Assembly: GCA_043757045.1 (NCBI GenBank)
Contig: JAYVQC010000226.1
Span: 1-16,809 of the forward strand
From: JANNGC01 sp043757045
GTDB lineage: Bacteria > Verrucomicrobiota > Verrucomicrobiia > Limisphaerales > SIBH01
DNA: 16,809 nucleotides
Direction of reading: 5' to 3'
A program made the translations under genes and the position numbers. Shown here one piece after another: positions 6,745-13,737 of this stretch. How positions within the stretch are numbered: position 1 is the first letter of the stretch; each line of letters begins with the position of its first letter. A model generated the notes under the pieces. That model was not told the origin of the DNA, ran no database searches, and saw only the letters and a list, made by a program, of their open reading frames with translations.

Positions 6745-7860
6745 TTATCCGTTGCGTTGCTGCGCGGCGGCGGCGACGGCCTGCGCCATTTCCCATTCTT
6801 GCAGCTTGGCCTGCACCGTCGTCGGGTCTTGGGACTTGTTGACCACTTCTTCGCGCGAAATCATGCCCGCCTGATACTTCTCCATCAGGAAGCCGTCGAG
6901 CGTGACCATGCCGTATTTCGCGCCGGTCTGGATGTCCGAGTTGATGCGGTAAGATTTGTTGTCGCGAATCAGTGCCGCGATGGACGGCGTATTAATCATG
7001 ATTTCGTAAGCGGCCACGCGGCCCGGCTTGTCCGAGCGCGGCAGCAGCAACTGCGAAATCACCGCCTGCAACACCGTCGAAAGTTGGATGCGAATCGTCT
7101 CCTGCTGGTTCGCGGGAAACGCGTTCACGATACGGTCAATCGTCTTCGCCGCGCCCGTGGTGTGCAGCGTGCCGAAGACCAAGTGACCGGTTTCCGCCGC
7201 CGTGATCGCCGCCTCCATCGTTTCCAAGTCGCGCAACTCGCCGACCAGAATCACGTCCGGATCCTGGCGCAGCGCGCGGCGCAACGCCTCGGCGAAGTTC
7301 GGCACGTCCACGTTCACCTCGCGCTGCGTGACCACGCCCTTCTTGTGCTTATGGTAATACTCGATGGGGTCTTCGATGGTGATAATGTGCGCGTCGTCGC
7401 GCTCCTCGTTGATGATGTTGATCATCGAGGCCAGCGTGGTGGTCTTGCCGGAGCCGGTCGGGCCGGTCACGAGCACGAGACCGCGCGGCTTGTAGAGCAG
7501 GCGCATGACCGTTTCCCTGGGCAGACCGATCTGTTCCAGGGTCAGCAGCTTGTTGGGAATCTGCCGCAGCACCATCGCGAAGTTGCCCTTCTCCTTGAAC
7601 ACGCTGACGCGGAACCGCGCCAGATCACCGAAGGCAAAACCGAAGTCCGCGCCGCCGCGCTCGCGGCATTGCTGGATATGATCCTCGGACGTGATCGAGC
7701 GCATCAGTTCCTCCGTGTCCTCGGGCTTGATCACCGGCCCCTCGACACGGTGCAGCACGCCATGCAGACGGATCACGGGCGGAACCCCCACGCGCAAGTG
7801 CAAGTCCGCCGCGCCTTCCGACACGACCAACTGCAACAAATCGGACATCGAGTAAGACAT
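6745..7860 (-). CDS. pilT: PilT-type retraction ATPase
   Basis: The 371-residue protein matches PilT in length and order. An N-terminal PAS-like domain (about 1-100) contains the GAADLHLRVGVPPVIRLHG stretch. The ATPase core follows, with Walker A GPTGSGKT at 133-140, Asp box TIEDPIEYYH near 161-170, Walker B VILVGELRD at 203-211 and His box GTLHTTGA at 230-237. SIAALIRD at 293-300 corresponds to the AIRNLIRE motif needed for retraction in characterised PilT proteins. It lacks the tetracysteine zinc site of PilB, as expected. PilT disassembles pili at the inner membrane and so drives twitching motility or DNA uptake. Its presence suggests a retractable fibre rather than a pure type II secretion system. 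It is separated from PilB-like gene 2 by a 141 bp repeat-bearing gap and abuts PilB-like gene 1. Confidence 0.95.
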   Translation of the reverse strand: MSYSMSDLLQLVVSEGAADLHLRVGVPPVIRLHGVLHRVEGPVIKPEDTEELMRSITSEDHIQQCRERGGADFGFAFGDLARFRVSVFKEKGNFAMVLRQIPNKLLTLEQIGLPRETVMRLLYKPRGLVLVTGPTGSGKTTTLASMINIINEERDDAHIITIEDPIEYYHKHKKGVVTQREVNVDVPNFAEALRRALRQDPDVILVGELRDLETMEAAITAAETGHLVFGTLHTTGAAKTIDRIVNAFPANQQETIRIQLSTVLQAVISQLLLPRSDKPGRVAAYEIMINTPSIAALIRDNKSYRINSDIQTGAKYGMVTLDGFLMEKYQAGMISREEVVNKSQDPTTVQAKLQEWEMAQAVAAAAQQRNG

Positions 7861-7896
7861 AACTAATCAGCCTGTTTGAATTCTGTCCTGTTGCGG

Positions 7897-8005
7897 TTGA
7901 AATGACGAATGACGAATGACGGATGACGAAACCGTTGGGCGTCCAACTTCATCACCGCGTGGTCATTTCGTTTCGTCATTGGAAATTTGTCCTTCGTCAT
8001 TTCAA
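7897..8005. repeat. Heptamer tandem repeat with a matching inverted copy
   Basis: Four tandem heptamers of ATGACGA lie at 7902-7929, the third ending in G. The reverse complement TCGTCAT recurs at 7973-7979 and 7994-8000. The outermost ends form a perfect 13 bp inverted repeat, TTGAAATGACGAA (7897-7909) against TTCGTCATTTCAA (7993-8005). The right arm reaches the last codon and stop of PilB-like gene 2. The element fills nearly all of the gap between PilB-like gene 2 and pilT and could fold in the transcript. Confidence 0.75.
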
Positions 8006-9708
8006 TCCGCGTCTCCCACCGTAGCACGGATCACTTCCTCCGCCGTGGTCAAACCCGCCAGCACTTTGCGCGCGCCGTCCTCGCGCAGCGTTCTCATGCC
8101 CATCTCGCGGGCGCGCACGCGGAGCACGGACGAGGGCACGCGGTCGTAGATCAATTTCCGCGCCTCGTCATCAATGACGAACATTTCAAACACGCCGAAG
8201 CGCCCGCGATGCCCGGTCTTGTTGCAGTCATTGCAACCCTTGCCCTTCATGAAGTTCGCGTTCTTCGCCTTGTCGCCGTCAATATTCAGCGCGCGCAACT
8301 CCGCCTCCGTGGGCGTGTGCGGCGCGGCGCACTTCTTGCAAACTTTACGCACCAGTCGTTGCGCCAGCAGCGCGCGGGTCGAGGACGCCACGAGGAACGG
8401 CTTCACGCCAATGTCAATCAAGCGCGCCACCGCCCCGGGCGCATCGTTCGTATGCAGCGTCGAGAAAACCAAGTGACCGGTCAGCGACGCGTTGATGGCG
8501 ATGGTCGCGGTTTCGAGGTCGCGAATTTCCCCCAGCATGATCACGTTCGGCGCCTGGCGCAGCATTGAGCGCAACGCCAACGCGAAGGTCAGCCCCACCA
8601 GTTCGTTCACATGCACCTGGTTGATGCCGCTCATCACGTACTCAACCGGGTCTTCGACCGTGATGATTTTGCGGTCGGGCCGGTTGATGAAATTAAGCAC
8701 CGAGTAGAGCGTCGTCGTCTTGCCCGAGCCGGTGGGACCGGTGACGAGCAAAATGCCATCCGGCAAACCGATCAGCCGCTCGAACGTCTGCTGGTCATCC
8801 GTGAAGAAACCGAGCTGCGGCAGACCGAGCTTCAAACCCTCCTTGTCGAGAATACGCATCACGATGCTCTCGCCGTGGTTGCTCGGGATGCACGACACGC
8901 GCAAGTCAATCATCTTGCCGCCGATGGAAGTCTGGATGCGCCCGTCCTGCGGAATGCGATGCTCCGCGATGGACATGTTCGCCTGAATCTTCAGACGCGC
9001 GATGATCGAAGCCTGCAACCGCTTCGGCGGACTCTTCTGCTCCGCGAGCACGCCATCAATGCGGTAGCGGACGCGAAAACTTTTCGACAGCGGCTCCAGA
9101 TGAATGTCCGAGGCGCGCAGCTTGAACGCCTCGACGATGAGCGAGTTGACCAGCTTGATGATGGGCGCGTCTGCGTCCACCGTCGCGCCATCGTCCTCCG
9201 CGCCGCCTTTCGGAATGGAGATTTCGACATCACCTTCTGTGATGTCCTGGATCATCTTGCCGACCGAATCGTCCGACGCGCCGTAGTATTTGTTCAGCGC
9301 CGCGTCGAGGTCTTCGTCGCCCGCGACCTTGGCCTCGATTTCCAGATTCAGCAGGTGATGCAGCGAGTCAATCGTATCGAGGTCAGACGGATCCGTGAGC
9401 GCGATGCCAATGACATTGTCGTGGCGATAAACCGGGACGACGCGATAACGCTTCGCGACGTGACGCGGCACCGAAGCCACGACGTCGTCCGGCAAATTCA
9501 TGTCGGCCAGCGTGACGACTTCGGCGTGGAAATACGTGGCCTTGGCCTGCGTGACGGCGTTGGGCGGGAGAACGTGCCGGGTGATGAGCAGGTCAATGAT
9601 GCCTTCTCCGCTCGCCTCGGAGTCTGGACGCACTGCGTCCACCTGTTCGTGGGTCACGTAGCCGAGTTCAATCAGCGTATCGAGCAAGTAATCGTCTTTG
9701 GCGGCCAC
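8002..9708 (-). CDS. GspE/PilB-type pilus assembly ATPase (paralogue 2), altered Walker B region
   Basis: This 568-residue protein starts at a GTG (9706-9708) and shows an MshEN-type N-terminal domain (about 1-145), then the ATPase core. Walker A GPTGSGKT is at 324-331, the Asp box VEDPVEY at 351-357, and the His box STLHTND at 416-422. The zinc cysteines are Cys457, Cys460, Cys492 and Cys495. The core lines up position for position with paralogue 1. The stretch before Walker B reads RQAPNVIMLGEIRD, where paralogue 1 and PilT have RQDPDV, so two aspartates (386, 388) are Ala and Asn. The catalytic Glu394 is kept. Two PilB-like proteins in one operon may power different fibres, form mixed hexamers or work at different stages. 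It is the first gene of the operon after a good candidate promoter (9751-9779). Confidence 0.94.
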   Translation of the reverse strand: MAAKDDYLLDTLIELGYVTHEQVDAVRPDSEASGEGIIDLLITRHVLPPNAVTQAKATYFHAEVVTLADMNLPDDVVASVPRHVAKRYRVVPVYRHDNVIGIALTDPSDLDTIDSLHHLLNLEIEAKVAGDEDLDAALNKYYGASDDSVGKMIQDITEGDVEISIPKGGAEDDGATVDADAPIIKLVNSLIVEAFKLRASDIHLEPLSKSFRVRYRIDGVLAEQKSPPKRLQASIIARLKIQANMSIAEHRIPQDGRIQTSIGGKMIDLRVSCIPSNHGESIVMRILDKEGLKLGLPQLGFFTDDQQTFERLIGLPDGILLVTGPTGSGKTTTLYSVLNFINRPDRKIITVEDPVEYVMSGINQVHVNELVGLTFALALRSMLRQAPNVIMLGEIRDLETATIAINASLTGHLVFSTLHTNDAPGAVARLIDIGVKPFLVASSTRALLAQRLVRKVCKKCAAPHTPTEAELRALNIDGDKAKNANFMKGKGCNDCNKTGHRGRFGVFEMFVIDDEARKLIYDRVPSSVLRVRAREMGMRTLREDGARKVLAGLTTAEEVIRATVGDAD

Positions 9709-9750
9709 GTTTGAATTTGTCGTCTGTTCTTCGGAAAATCTTGGTCGCGA

Positions 9751-9779
9751 ACTATTGCCAGTGAAAATCCATGTGTCAA
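9751..9779 (-). promoter_or_regulatory. Candidate sigma70-type promoter of the PilB2-PilT-PilB1-PilC operon
   Basis: On the minus strand a perfect -35 TTGACA (9774-9779) is followed after 17 bp by AATAGT (9751-9756, 4 of 6 to TATAAT). The expected start is near 9744, giving a leader of about 36 nt before the GTG of PilB-like gene 2. The spacing and perfect -35 make this the best promoter candidate in the window. It lies just after the hairpin region that follows glgA. Confidence 0.55.
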
Positions 9780-9800
9780 CGAACCATGCGGCGGAGGAGC

Positions 9801-9887
9801 GCAGCGTTCACGACGCTGCACTGTTGATGCGACCAACGGGCCTCGAAAACCAATGGGTAGTCCACCTGGCAGCGGCATGAAGGCCGC
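9801..9887. repeat. Paired stem-loops between glgA and the pilus operon
   Basis: Two perfect stem-loops lie in the 203 bp gap. GCAGCGT (9801-9807) pairs with ACGCTGC (9813-9819) around a 5-nt loop. GCGGC (9872-9876) pairs with GCCGC (9883-9887) around ATGAAG. No T-run follows either stem, so they are not standard intrinsic terminators. The look is that of a dispersed palindromic element of the kind common between verrucomicrobial genes, an impression from memory rather than a search. The rest of 9709-9911 holds only the promoter above. Confidence 0.5.
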
Positions 9888-9911
9888 GCGCCAGACCGGA
9901 CGAAACACAAC

Positions 9912-11375
9912 TCAGTGCAGCGGTGCCGTCCCGCTGAAGAGCGCCTGCTCGAAGACGCGCACGTATTCGCCGCTCGTGCGTTCCCACGAGAAGTCGGCGC
10001 GCATGGCGTTGCCTCGGTATTGCGCGAGGAGTTCAGGATTATCGTAGAGCACCAGCGCCTTGCGGATGGCGCGGGCCAGCGCGCGCGCCGAGTATTCGCC
10101 AAACTTGATGCCGTCGGCGCGCTCGGCGTTGTCGGTCAGGTCGGTCACGGAATCGTCCAGCCCGCCGGTGCGGCGCACGACGGGAATGGTGCCGTAGCGT
10201 TGCGAATACATTTGGTTCAGTCCGCACGGCTCGAAGCGCGAGGGCATGAGGAAAAAATCTGCTCCAGCCTCGACGCGATGCGAGAGTCCCTGATTGAAAC
10301 CGAGGCGAATCGCGACTTGCTGCGGATAACGGCGTTGCAATTCAAGGTAAGCCTTCTCGAACAGCGGGTCACCGCTGCCGAGCAATACGAACTGAATTTT
10401 CGCGGCGAGCATTTCCTGAAGCGCGGCGAGTTGGATGTCCACGCCTTTTTGATCCGCAAGGCGCGTGACGCTGGCGAAGAGCGGCACGGACGGCTCAATG
10501 GGCAAACCCATTTCCAACTGGAGCGCGGCCTTGTTCTGATCCTTGCCGCGCAGTTCCTCGATGGAATAGCGGTGCAGCAGATGGCCATTCTCCACCGTGT
10601 TCCACTCGTCGTAATCCACGCCGTTGAGAATGCCGGTGAGAACGTGCTGCCGGCGGCGCAGCACGCCGTCGAGTCCGCAGCCGTAAAGCTCGGTCGTGAT
10701 CTCGCGCGCGTAACGCGGGCTGACCGTCGTGAGCACGTCCGAGTATTCGAGCGCCGCCTTCAGGCAGTTCAATTGCTTCCACGCCTCCGCGCCCTGGCTG
10801 TGAAAATAATCGGGCGGAAGATTCGTCAGTCCGTAGGCCGTGGCGTCGAAGTTTCCTTGGTAAGCGAGATTGTGAATCGTCAGGCAGTTACGCGGTGCGT
10901 TGGTCCAGCCGTCGCGCGCGGCCTGATCGCGGATCATGAGCGGCACCAGCCCGGCCTGCCAGTCGTGGACGTGGACAAGCTCCGGTTGCCACGGCAGGTA
11001 GCGCGCCAGATTCGTCACTGCCTTGGAGAAGAAAATGAAGCGCGCCGCGTTCTCCTCGTACGGCCATGCGCCCGAATAAAGTCCGTCGCGGTCATAGAAG
11101 TGCGGCTGATCAATGAAGTAGATCGTGAGATTTTTCGCCGGTTCCAGCACGCGCACGCCACCCTGCACGCGTTGGTCGCCGAGCGGCAGATCGAGCTGCC
11201 AGTCAAACGGACGGAGGTCGGGAAATTTTTTCTCGAGGCCGCGATAGAGCGGCGTGACCACGCCGACCTGATGCCCGAGCGCCGCGAGCGATTTCGCCAG
11301 CGCGCCCACCATGTCAGCGAGGCCGCCGCTCTTGGAGAAAGGGTGGAGTTCGCTGCTGGCGAGCAATAATTTCAT
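9912..11375 (-). CDS. glgA: Glycogen/starch synthase (ADP-glucose type, GT5)
   Basis: The 487-residue protein is a full-length bacterial glycogen synthase, which moves glucose from ADP-glucose to the non-reducing end of an alpha-1,4-glucan. The N-terminal GT5 domain carries Lys15 in KSGGLAD, the ADP-glucose site, and a VHVHDWQAG loop with Asp138. The TIHNLAYQG segment has His168. The C-terminal GT1-like domain has SRFEPCGLNQ with Glu382 and Cys384, matching catalytic Glu377 and Cys379 of the E. coli enzyme, then RRTGGLDDSV. The N terminus MKLLLASSELHPFSK is typical, which fixes the start. It follows serS by 7 bp and so is probably co-transcribed with it. No other glg gene is in the window. 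The enzyme is cytoplasmic and stores carbon; no sequence sign of transfer or damage is seen. Confidence 0.96.
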   Translation of the reverse strand: MKLLLASSELHPFSKSGGLADMVGALAKSLAALGHQVGVVTPLYRGLEKKFPDLRPFDWQLDLPLGDQRVQGGVRVLEPAKNLTIYFIDQPHFYDRDGLYSGAWPYEENAARFIFFSKAVTNLARYLPWQPELVHVHDWQAGLVPLMIRDQAARDGWTNAPRNCLTIHNLAYQGNFDATAYGLTNLPPDYFHSQGAEAWKQLNCLKAALEYSDVLTTVSPRYAREITTELYGCGLDGVLRRRQHVLTGILNGVDYDEWNTVENGHLLHRYSIEELRGKDQNKAALQLEMGLPIEPSVPLFASVTRLADQKGVDIQLAALQEMLAAKIQFVLLGSGDPLFEKAYLELQRRYPQQVAIRLGFNQGLSHRVEAGADFFLMPSRFEPCGLNQMYSQRYGTIPVVRRTGGLDDSVTDLTDNAERADGIKFGEYSARALARAIRKALVLYDNPELLAQYRGNAMRADFSWERTSGEYVRVFEQALFSGTAPLH

Positions 11376-11382
11376 GCGTGGG

Positions 11383-12684
11383 TTACGCCGAAATCTTCTC
11401 CGCCTTCAGGTAAGGTTGCAACGGTGCCGGAATAACCACGCTCCCATCCTCCTGCTGATGCGTCTCGATCAGCGCCACAAACAAGCGCGCCAGCGCCGTG
11501 CCGCTGCCGTTGAGAATATGCGGCAGCTTGTTCTCACCCGCCTCGGTCTTGAAACGCATGTTCATCCGGCGCGACTGGAAGTCTTCGCAGTTCGAGCAGC
11601 TCGACACTTCGAGATACGTCCCCTGCCCCGGCGCCCACACCTCGATGTCGTAAGTCTTCGCGCTCGCGAAGCCCATGTCGCCGGTGCAGAGATTGATCAC
11701 GCGGTAATGCAGGCCGAGCAGTTGGAGAACTTTCTCCGCGTTCGCGACCATCTTCTCCAGTTCATCGTAGCTGTCCTCGGGCTTCACGATTTTGATCAGC
11801 TCCACCTTGTCGAACTGATGCACACGAATCATCCCGCGCGTGCCGAGTCCCGCCGCGCCGGCCTCGGCGCGGAAGCACGGGCTGTAGGCGACGTAGCGGA
11901 TGGGCAGTTGTTTCTCGGCGAGAATTTCCTCGCGATGAATGTTCGCCACGGGCGCTTCCGCCGTGGGCACCAGATAAAGTTTTCCGAGCGTGTCGTTGTC
12001 GTTGCCCTCGCGCACGGCGTAAGCCTGATCCTCGAACTTCGGAAACTGCCCCACGCCGGTCATGCAATCGCGGCTCACGATGTACGGCGGCGAGACCTCG
12101 GTGTAGCCGTGCTCCGTCGTGTGCAAGTCGAGCAGCATGGAGATGAGCGCGCGCTCCAGTTTCGCGCCCCAGTTCGTGTAGAGCAGGAAGGCGCTGCCCG
12201 AGAGTTTCGCGCCGCGCTGGAAATCAATGAGCTTCAACTTCTCGCACAGTTCAACGTGCGACTTGGGCTTGAAGGCGAACTCCGGCTTCGCGCCCCACTG
12301 GCGAATCTCCGGGTTTTCCTCCGCCGTCTTGCCCAGCGCCACGCTGGTGTGCGGCAGGTTCGGCAGGCGGATCAGCATGGCGTCGCGCGCGGACTCCACT
12401 TCCGCCACGCGCTGGTCGAGCGCGGTAATTTGCTCGCCGATGTTTTTTGTCTCCGCCTTTTTCGCTTCCGCCTCGGCCAGCTTTTTCTGGCCCATCAGCG
12501 CGCCGATTTCTTTCGAGACCTTGTTGCGCGCGGCCTTCAGTTGCTCCACCTCCGCGATCAGCTTGCGCCGCTCGTCGTCGAGCGCGAGCACTTCGGAAAT
12601 TTTCAATTCATCCCCACCGTGGCGCGCGGCCAGGCGTTCGCGGACATGATCGGCGTTCTCCCGAATCAAACGGACATCAAGCAT
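11383..12684 (-). CDS. serS: Seryl-tRNA synthetase
   Basis: This class II synthetase charges tRNA-Ser with serine in the cytoplasm. From the ATG at 12682-12684 it has 433 residues and the family's usual beginning MLDVRLIRENAD. Residues about 30-100 form the charged coiled-coil arm that grips the tRNA variable arm. The catalytic domain shows a motif 1 region near 193-203 (GYTEVSPPYIV), the TAE serine-binding loop at 241-243, and motif 2 with FRAEAGAAGLGTRGMIRVHQ from 271. Motif 3, NGSGTALARLFVALIET, is at 392-408. A frame extension to 12726 would add 14 hydrophobic residues not found in the family and is rejected. glgA follows after 7 bp. The gene is divergent from the DUF1080 gene, with 109 bp between the two starts. 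Confidence 0.97.
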   Translation of the reverse strand: MLDVRLIRENADHVRERLAARHGGDELKISEVLALDDERRKLIAEVEQLKAARNKVSKEIGALMGQKKLAEAEAKKAETKNIGEQITALDQRVAEVESARDAMLIRLPNLPHTSVALGKTAEENPEIRQWGAKPEFAFKPKSHVELCEKLKLIDFQRGAKLSGSAFLLYTNWGAKLERALISMLLDLHTTEHGYTEVSPPYIVSRDCMTGVGQFPKFEDQAYAVREGNDNDTLGKLYLVPTAEAPVANIHREEILAEKQLPIRYVAYSPCFRAEAGAAGLGTRGMIRVHQFDKVELIKIVKPEDSYDELEKMVANAEKVLQLLGLHYRVINLCTGDMGFASAKTYDIEVWAPGQGTYLEVSSCSNCEDFQSRRMNMRFKTEAGENKLPHILNGSGTALARLFVALIETHQQEDGSVVIPAPLQPYLKAEKISA

Positions 12685-12730
12685 CGCGGGAGTAAAAGAC
12701 AACGCCGCGGCAAATGAAAATCCCAAAATC

Positions 12731-12774
12731 CGCGCGCCCTTTTTGCCTTCTGCGGACTTGATTCCCGGCGCGCG
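12731..12774. promoter_or_regulatory. Inverted repeat in the divergent serS/DUF1080 promoter region
   Basis: CGCGCGCC at 12731-12738 and GGCGCGCG at 12767-12774 form a perfect 8 bp inverted repeat with 28 bp between the arms. It sits in the 109 bp gap that must hold both divergent promoters. It might be a regulator site or a transcript stem, but G+C-rich repeats of this length also arise by chance here. No convincing -35/-10 pair was found for either gene; TTGATT (12758-12763) with TATTGA (12779-12784) is poorly spaced. Confidence 0.25.
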
Positions 12775-12793
12775 AGGTTATTGACTCCGGCTC

Positions 12794-13420
12794 ATGAAAA
12801 AATTCCTCGTTACATCCATCGCGGCTCTGGCTTTGAGCGCGTCCCTTCACGCCGCCGATTCCGAGGTGGGTTTCACCCAGCTCTTTGACGGCAAAACGCT
12901 CACCGGCTGGAAAATCGCCGAGCCGGAAACCAAGTCCTGGCGCGTCGAGGACGGCATGATCATCGCGCAAGGCAACCGCTCCCATCTCTACTACGTGGGC
13001 GATGAAAAGCCGTTCAAGGATTTCGAGTTCAAGGTGGACGTGATGACGGAGCCGGGTTCCAACGGAGGCATTTACTTCCACACCGCGTGGCAGGAAAGCA
13101 GTTGGCCCAAGGCCGGCTTCGAGTGCCAGGTCAATGTCTCCCACGCCGACTACAAAAAAACCGGCAGCCTGTATGACATCGCCAATCTCGGCGTCACCCC
13201 CGCGCAGGACAATAAGTGGTGGACCCAGCACATCACCGTGAAGGGCAACAAGGTGCAGGTGCGGATTGATGGCAAGCTGGTGCTCGAATACAACGAGCCG
13301 CCCGGCACGCAGGCCGGCAAGGATTTCCAACGCAAGCTCAACGAAGGCACCTTTGCCTTCCAAGCCCACGACCCGAAGAGCGTGGTGCGCTACAAGAACA
13401 TCCGCGTGAAGCGGCTGTGA
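12794..13420 (+). CDS. Secreted DUF1080 (3-keto-disaccharide hydrolase-like) protein
   Basis: The 208-residue protein has a cleavable signal peptide (MKKFLVTSIAALALSASLHA, cleavage expected after Ala20) and a single DUF1080 domain. Family marks are FTQLFDGKTLTGWK at 27-40, DFEFKVDVMTEPGSNGGIYFH in the middle and the closing YKNIRVKRL. The fold is a concanavalin-like beta sandwich; the family name reflects 3-keto-disaccharide hydrolase members, and many others are carbohydrate-binding proteins of unknown substrate. The protein is therefore periplasmic or exported and probably acts on sugars. It is the only plus-strand gene, convergent with the lipoprotein operon, and ends 49 bp before a strong terminator. 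DUF1080 proteins are very abundant in Planctomycetota and Verrucomicrobiota, which agrees with the suggested origin. Confidence 0.9.
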   Translation: MKKFLVTSIAALALSASLHAADSEVGFTQLFDGKTLTGWKIAEPETKSWRVEDGMIIAQGNRSHLYYVGDEKPFKDFEFKVDVMTEPGSNGGIYFHTAWQESSWPKAGFECQVNVSHADYKKTGSLYDIANLGVTPAQDNKWWTQHITVKGNKVQVRIDGKLVLEYNEPPGTQAGKDFQRKLNEGTFAFQAHDPKSVVRYKNIRVKRL

Positions 13421-13469
13421 TGGGCGGCGCGCGGACACGACTGTCCGCCCCTCGAATCTTAGAAAAGAG

Positions 13470-13497
13470 AAAGGCCGGACAACAGGTCCGGCCTTTT
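13470..13497 (+). terminator. Intrinsic terminator, bidirectional
   Basis: AAAGGCCGGAC (13470-13480) pairs perfectly with GTCCGGCCTTT (13486-13496) around the loop AACAG. A TTTT run follows on the plus strand, and the minus strand also becomes T-rich after the stem. It lies 49 bp after the DUF1080 stop and 49 bp after the stop of the convergent small lipoprotein gene, so it can end both transcripts. Confidence 0.9.
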
Positions 13498-13504
13498 CAC
13501 ACAC

Positions 13505-13530
13505 ACTGCGCTCTGAGAACGAAGCGCAGT
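13505..13530. repeat. Second stem-loop between the convergent genes
   Basis: ACTGCGCT (13505-13512) pairs with AGCGCAGT (13523-13530) around a 10-nt loop, 8 bp after the terminator. There is no following T-run on either side. It may stabilise the 3' end of the minus-strand transcript or be a small palindromic repeat. Confidence 0.5.
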
Positions 13531-13545
13531 AACAACGTGGACAGA

Positions 13546-13725
13546 CTATCCGTGAACCTCTGCCCAGCCAGTCGCCAGTTGTGGGGACAGCGCCGTTTCC
13601 CAAACCGTGGACTCGCCGAGCGCGAGATTGACGAGACTCACTTGCACACCCTCGCGGCGGGCAAACGTGGCACAGGAAGTCAGCAGGAACGGCAACAGCA
13701 GCAGCGGAAGAAATCGAAGATGCAT
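13546..13725 (-). CDS. Small lipoprotein, 59 residues, possibly a truncated remnant
   Basis: The minus strand encodes 59 residues from the ATG at 13723-13725 to a TAG at 13546-13548. The first 18 residues form a clear lipoprotein signal: His and Arg near the start, a leucine-rich core, and the lipobox LTSC with Cys18. The short mature part (CATFARREGVQVSLVNLALGES) then runs about 40 residues to the stop. The VQVSLVNL stretch resembles the start of longer LEA14-like lipoproteins, which go on with strand repeats, so this may be a frameshifted or truncated copy. It could also be a genuine small lipoprotein. It begins 12 bp after the YdjG-like gene stop, in the same direction, and ends before the terminator. 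Confidence 0.55.
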   Translation of the reverse strand: MHLRFLPLLLLPFLLTSCATFARREGVQVSLVNLALGESTVWETALSPQLATGWAEVHG

Positions 13726-13737
13726 GTTCGAGAAAAA

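Noticed and set aside
6743..6796. 18-residue N-terminal extension of PilB-like ATPase 1
   Set aside because: The extension overlaps the pilT coding end and is an arginine-rich antisense-like stretch. The internal ATG gives the family-typical start and a 2 bp gap.
5306..7866. Long plus-strand open frames opposite PilB-like gene 1 and pilT
   Set aside because: Arg/His-rich translations without motifs, antisense to intact ATPase genes with all catalytic motifs.
7897..8005. CRISPR-like array at the heptamer repeats
   Set aside because: Units are 7 bp and directly adjacent, with no spacers of constant length and no cas gene nearby.
9915..12717. Plus-strand open frames (484 and 468 codons) opposite glgA and serS
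   Set aside because: Both mirror full-length conserved enzymes; their translations are composition artefacts of GC-rich antisense frames.
13498..13545. tRNA or small RNA gene in the convergent intergenic region
   Set aside because: The stem at 13505-13530 is an isolated hairpin with no cloverleaf, no TTC loop and no CCA end.
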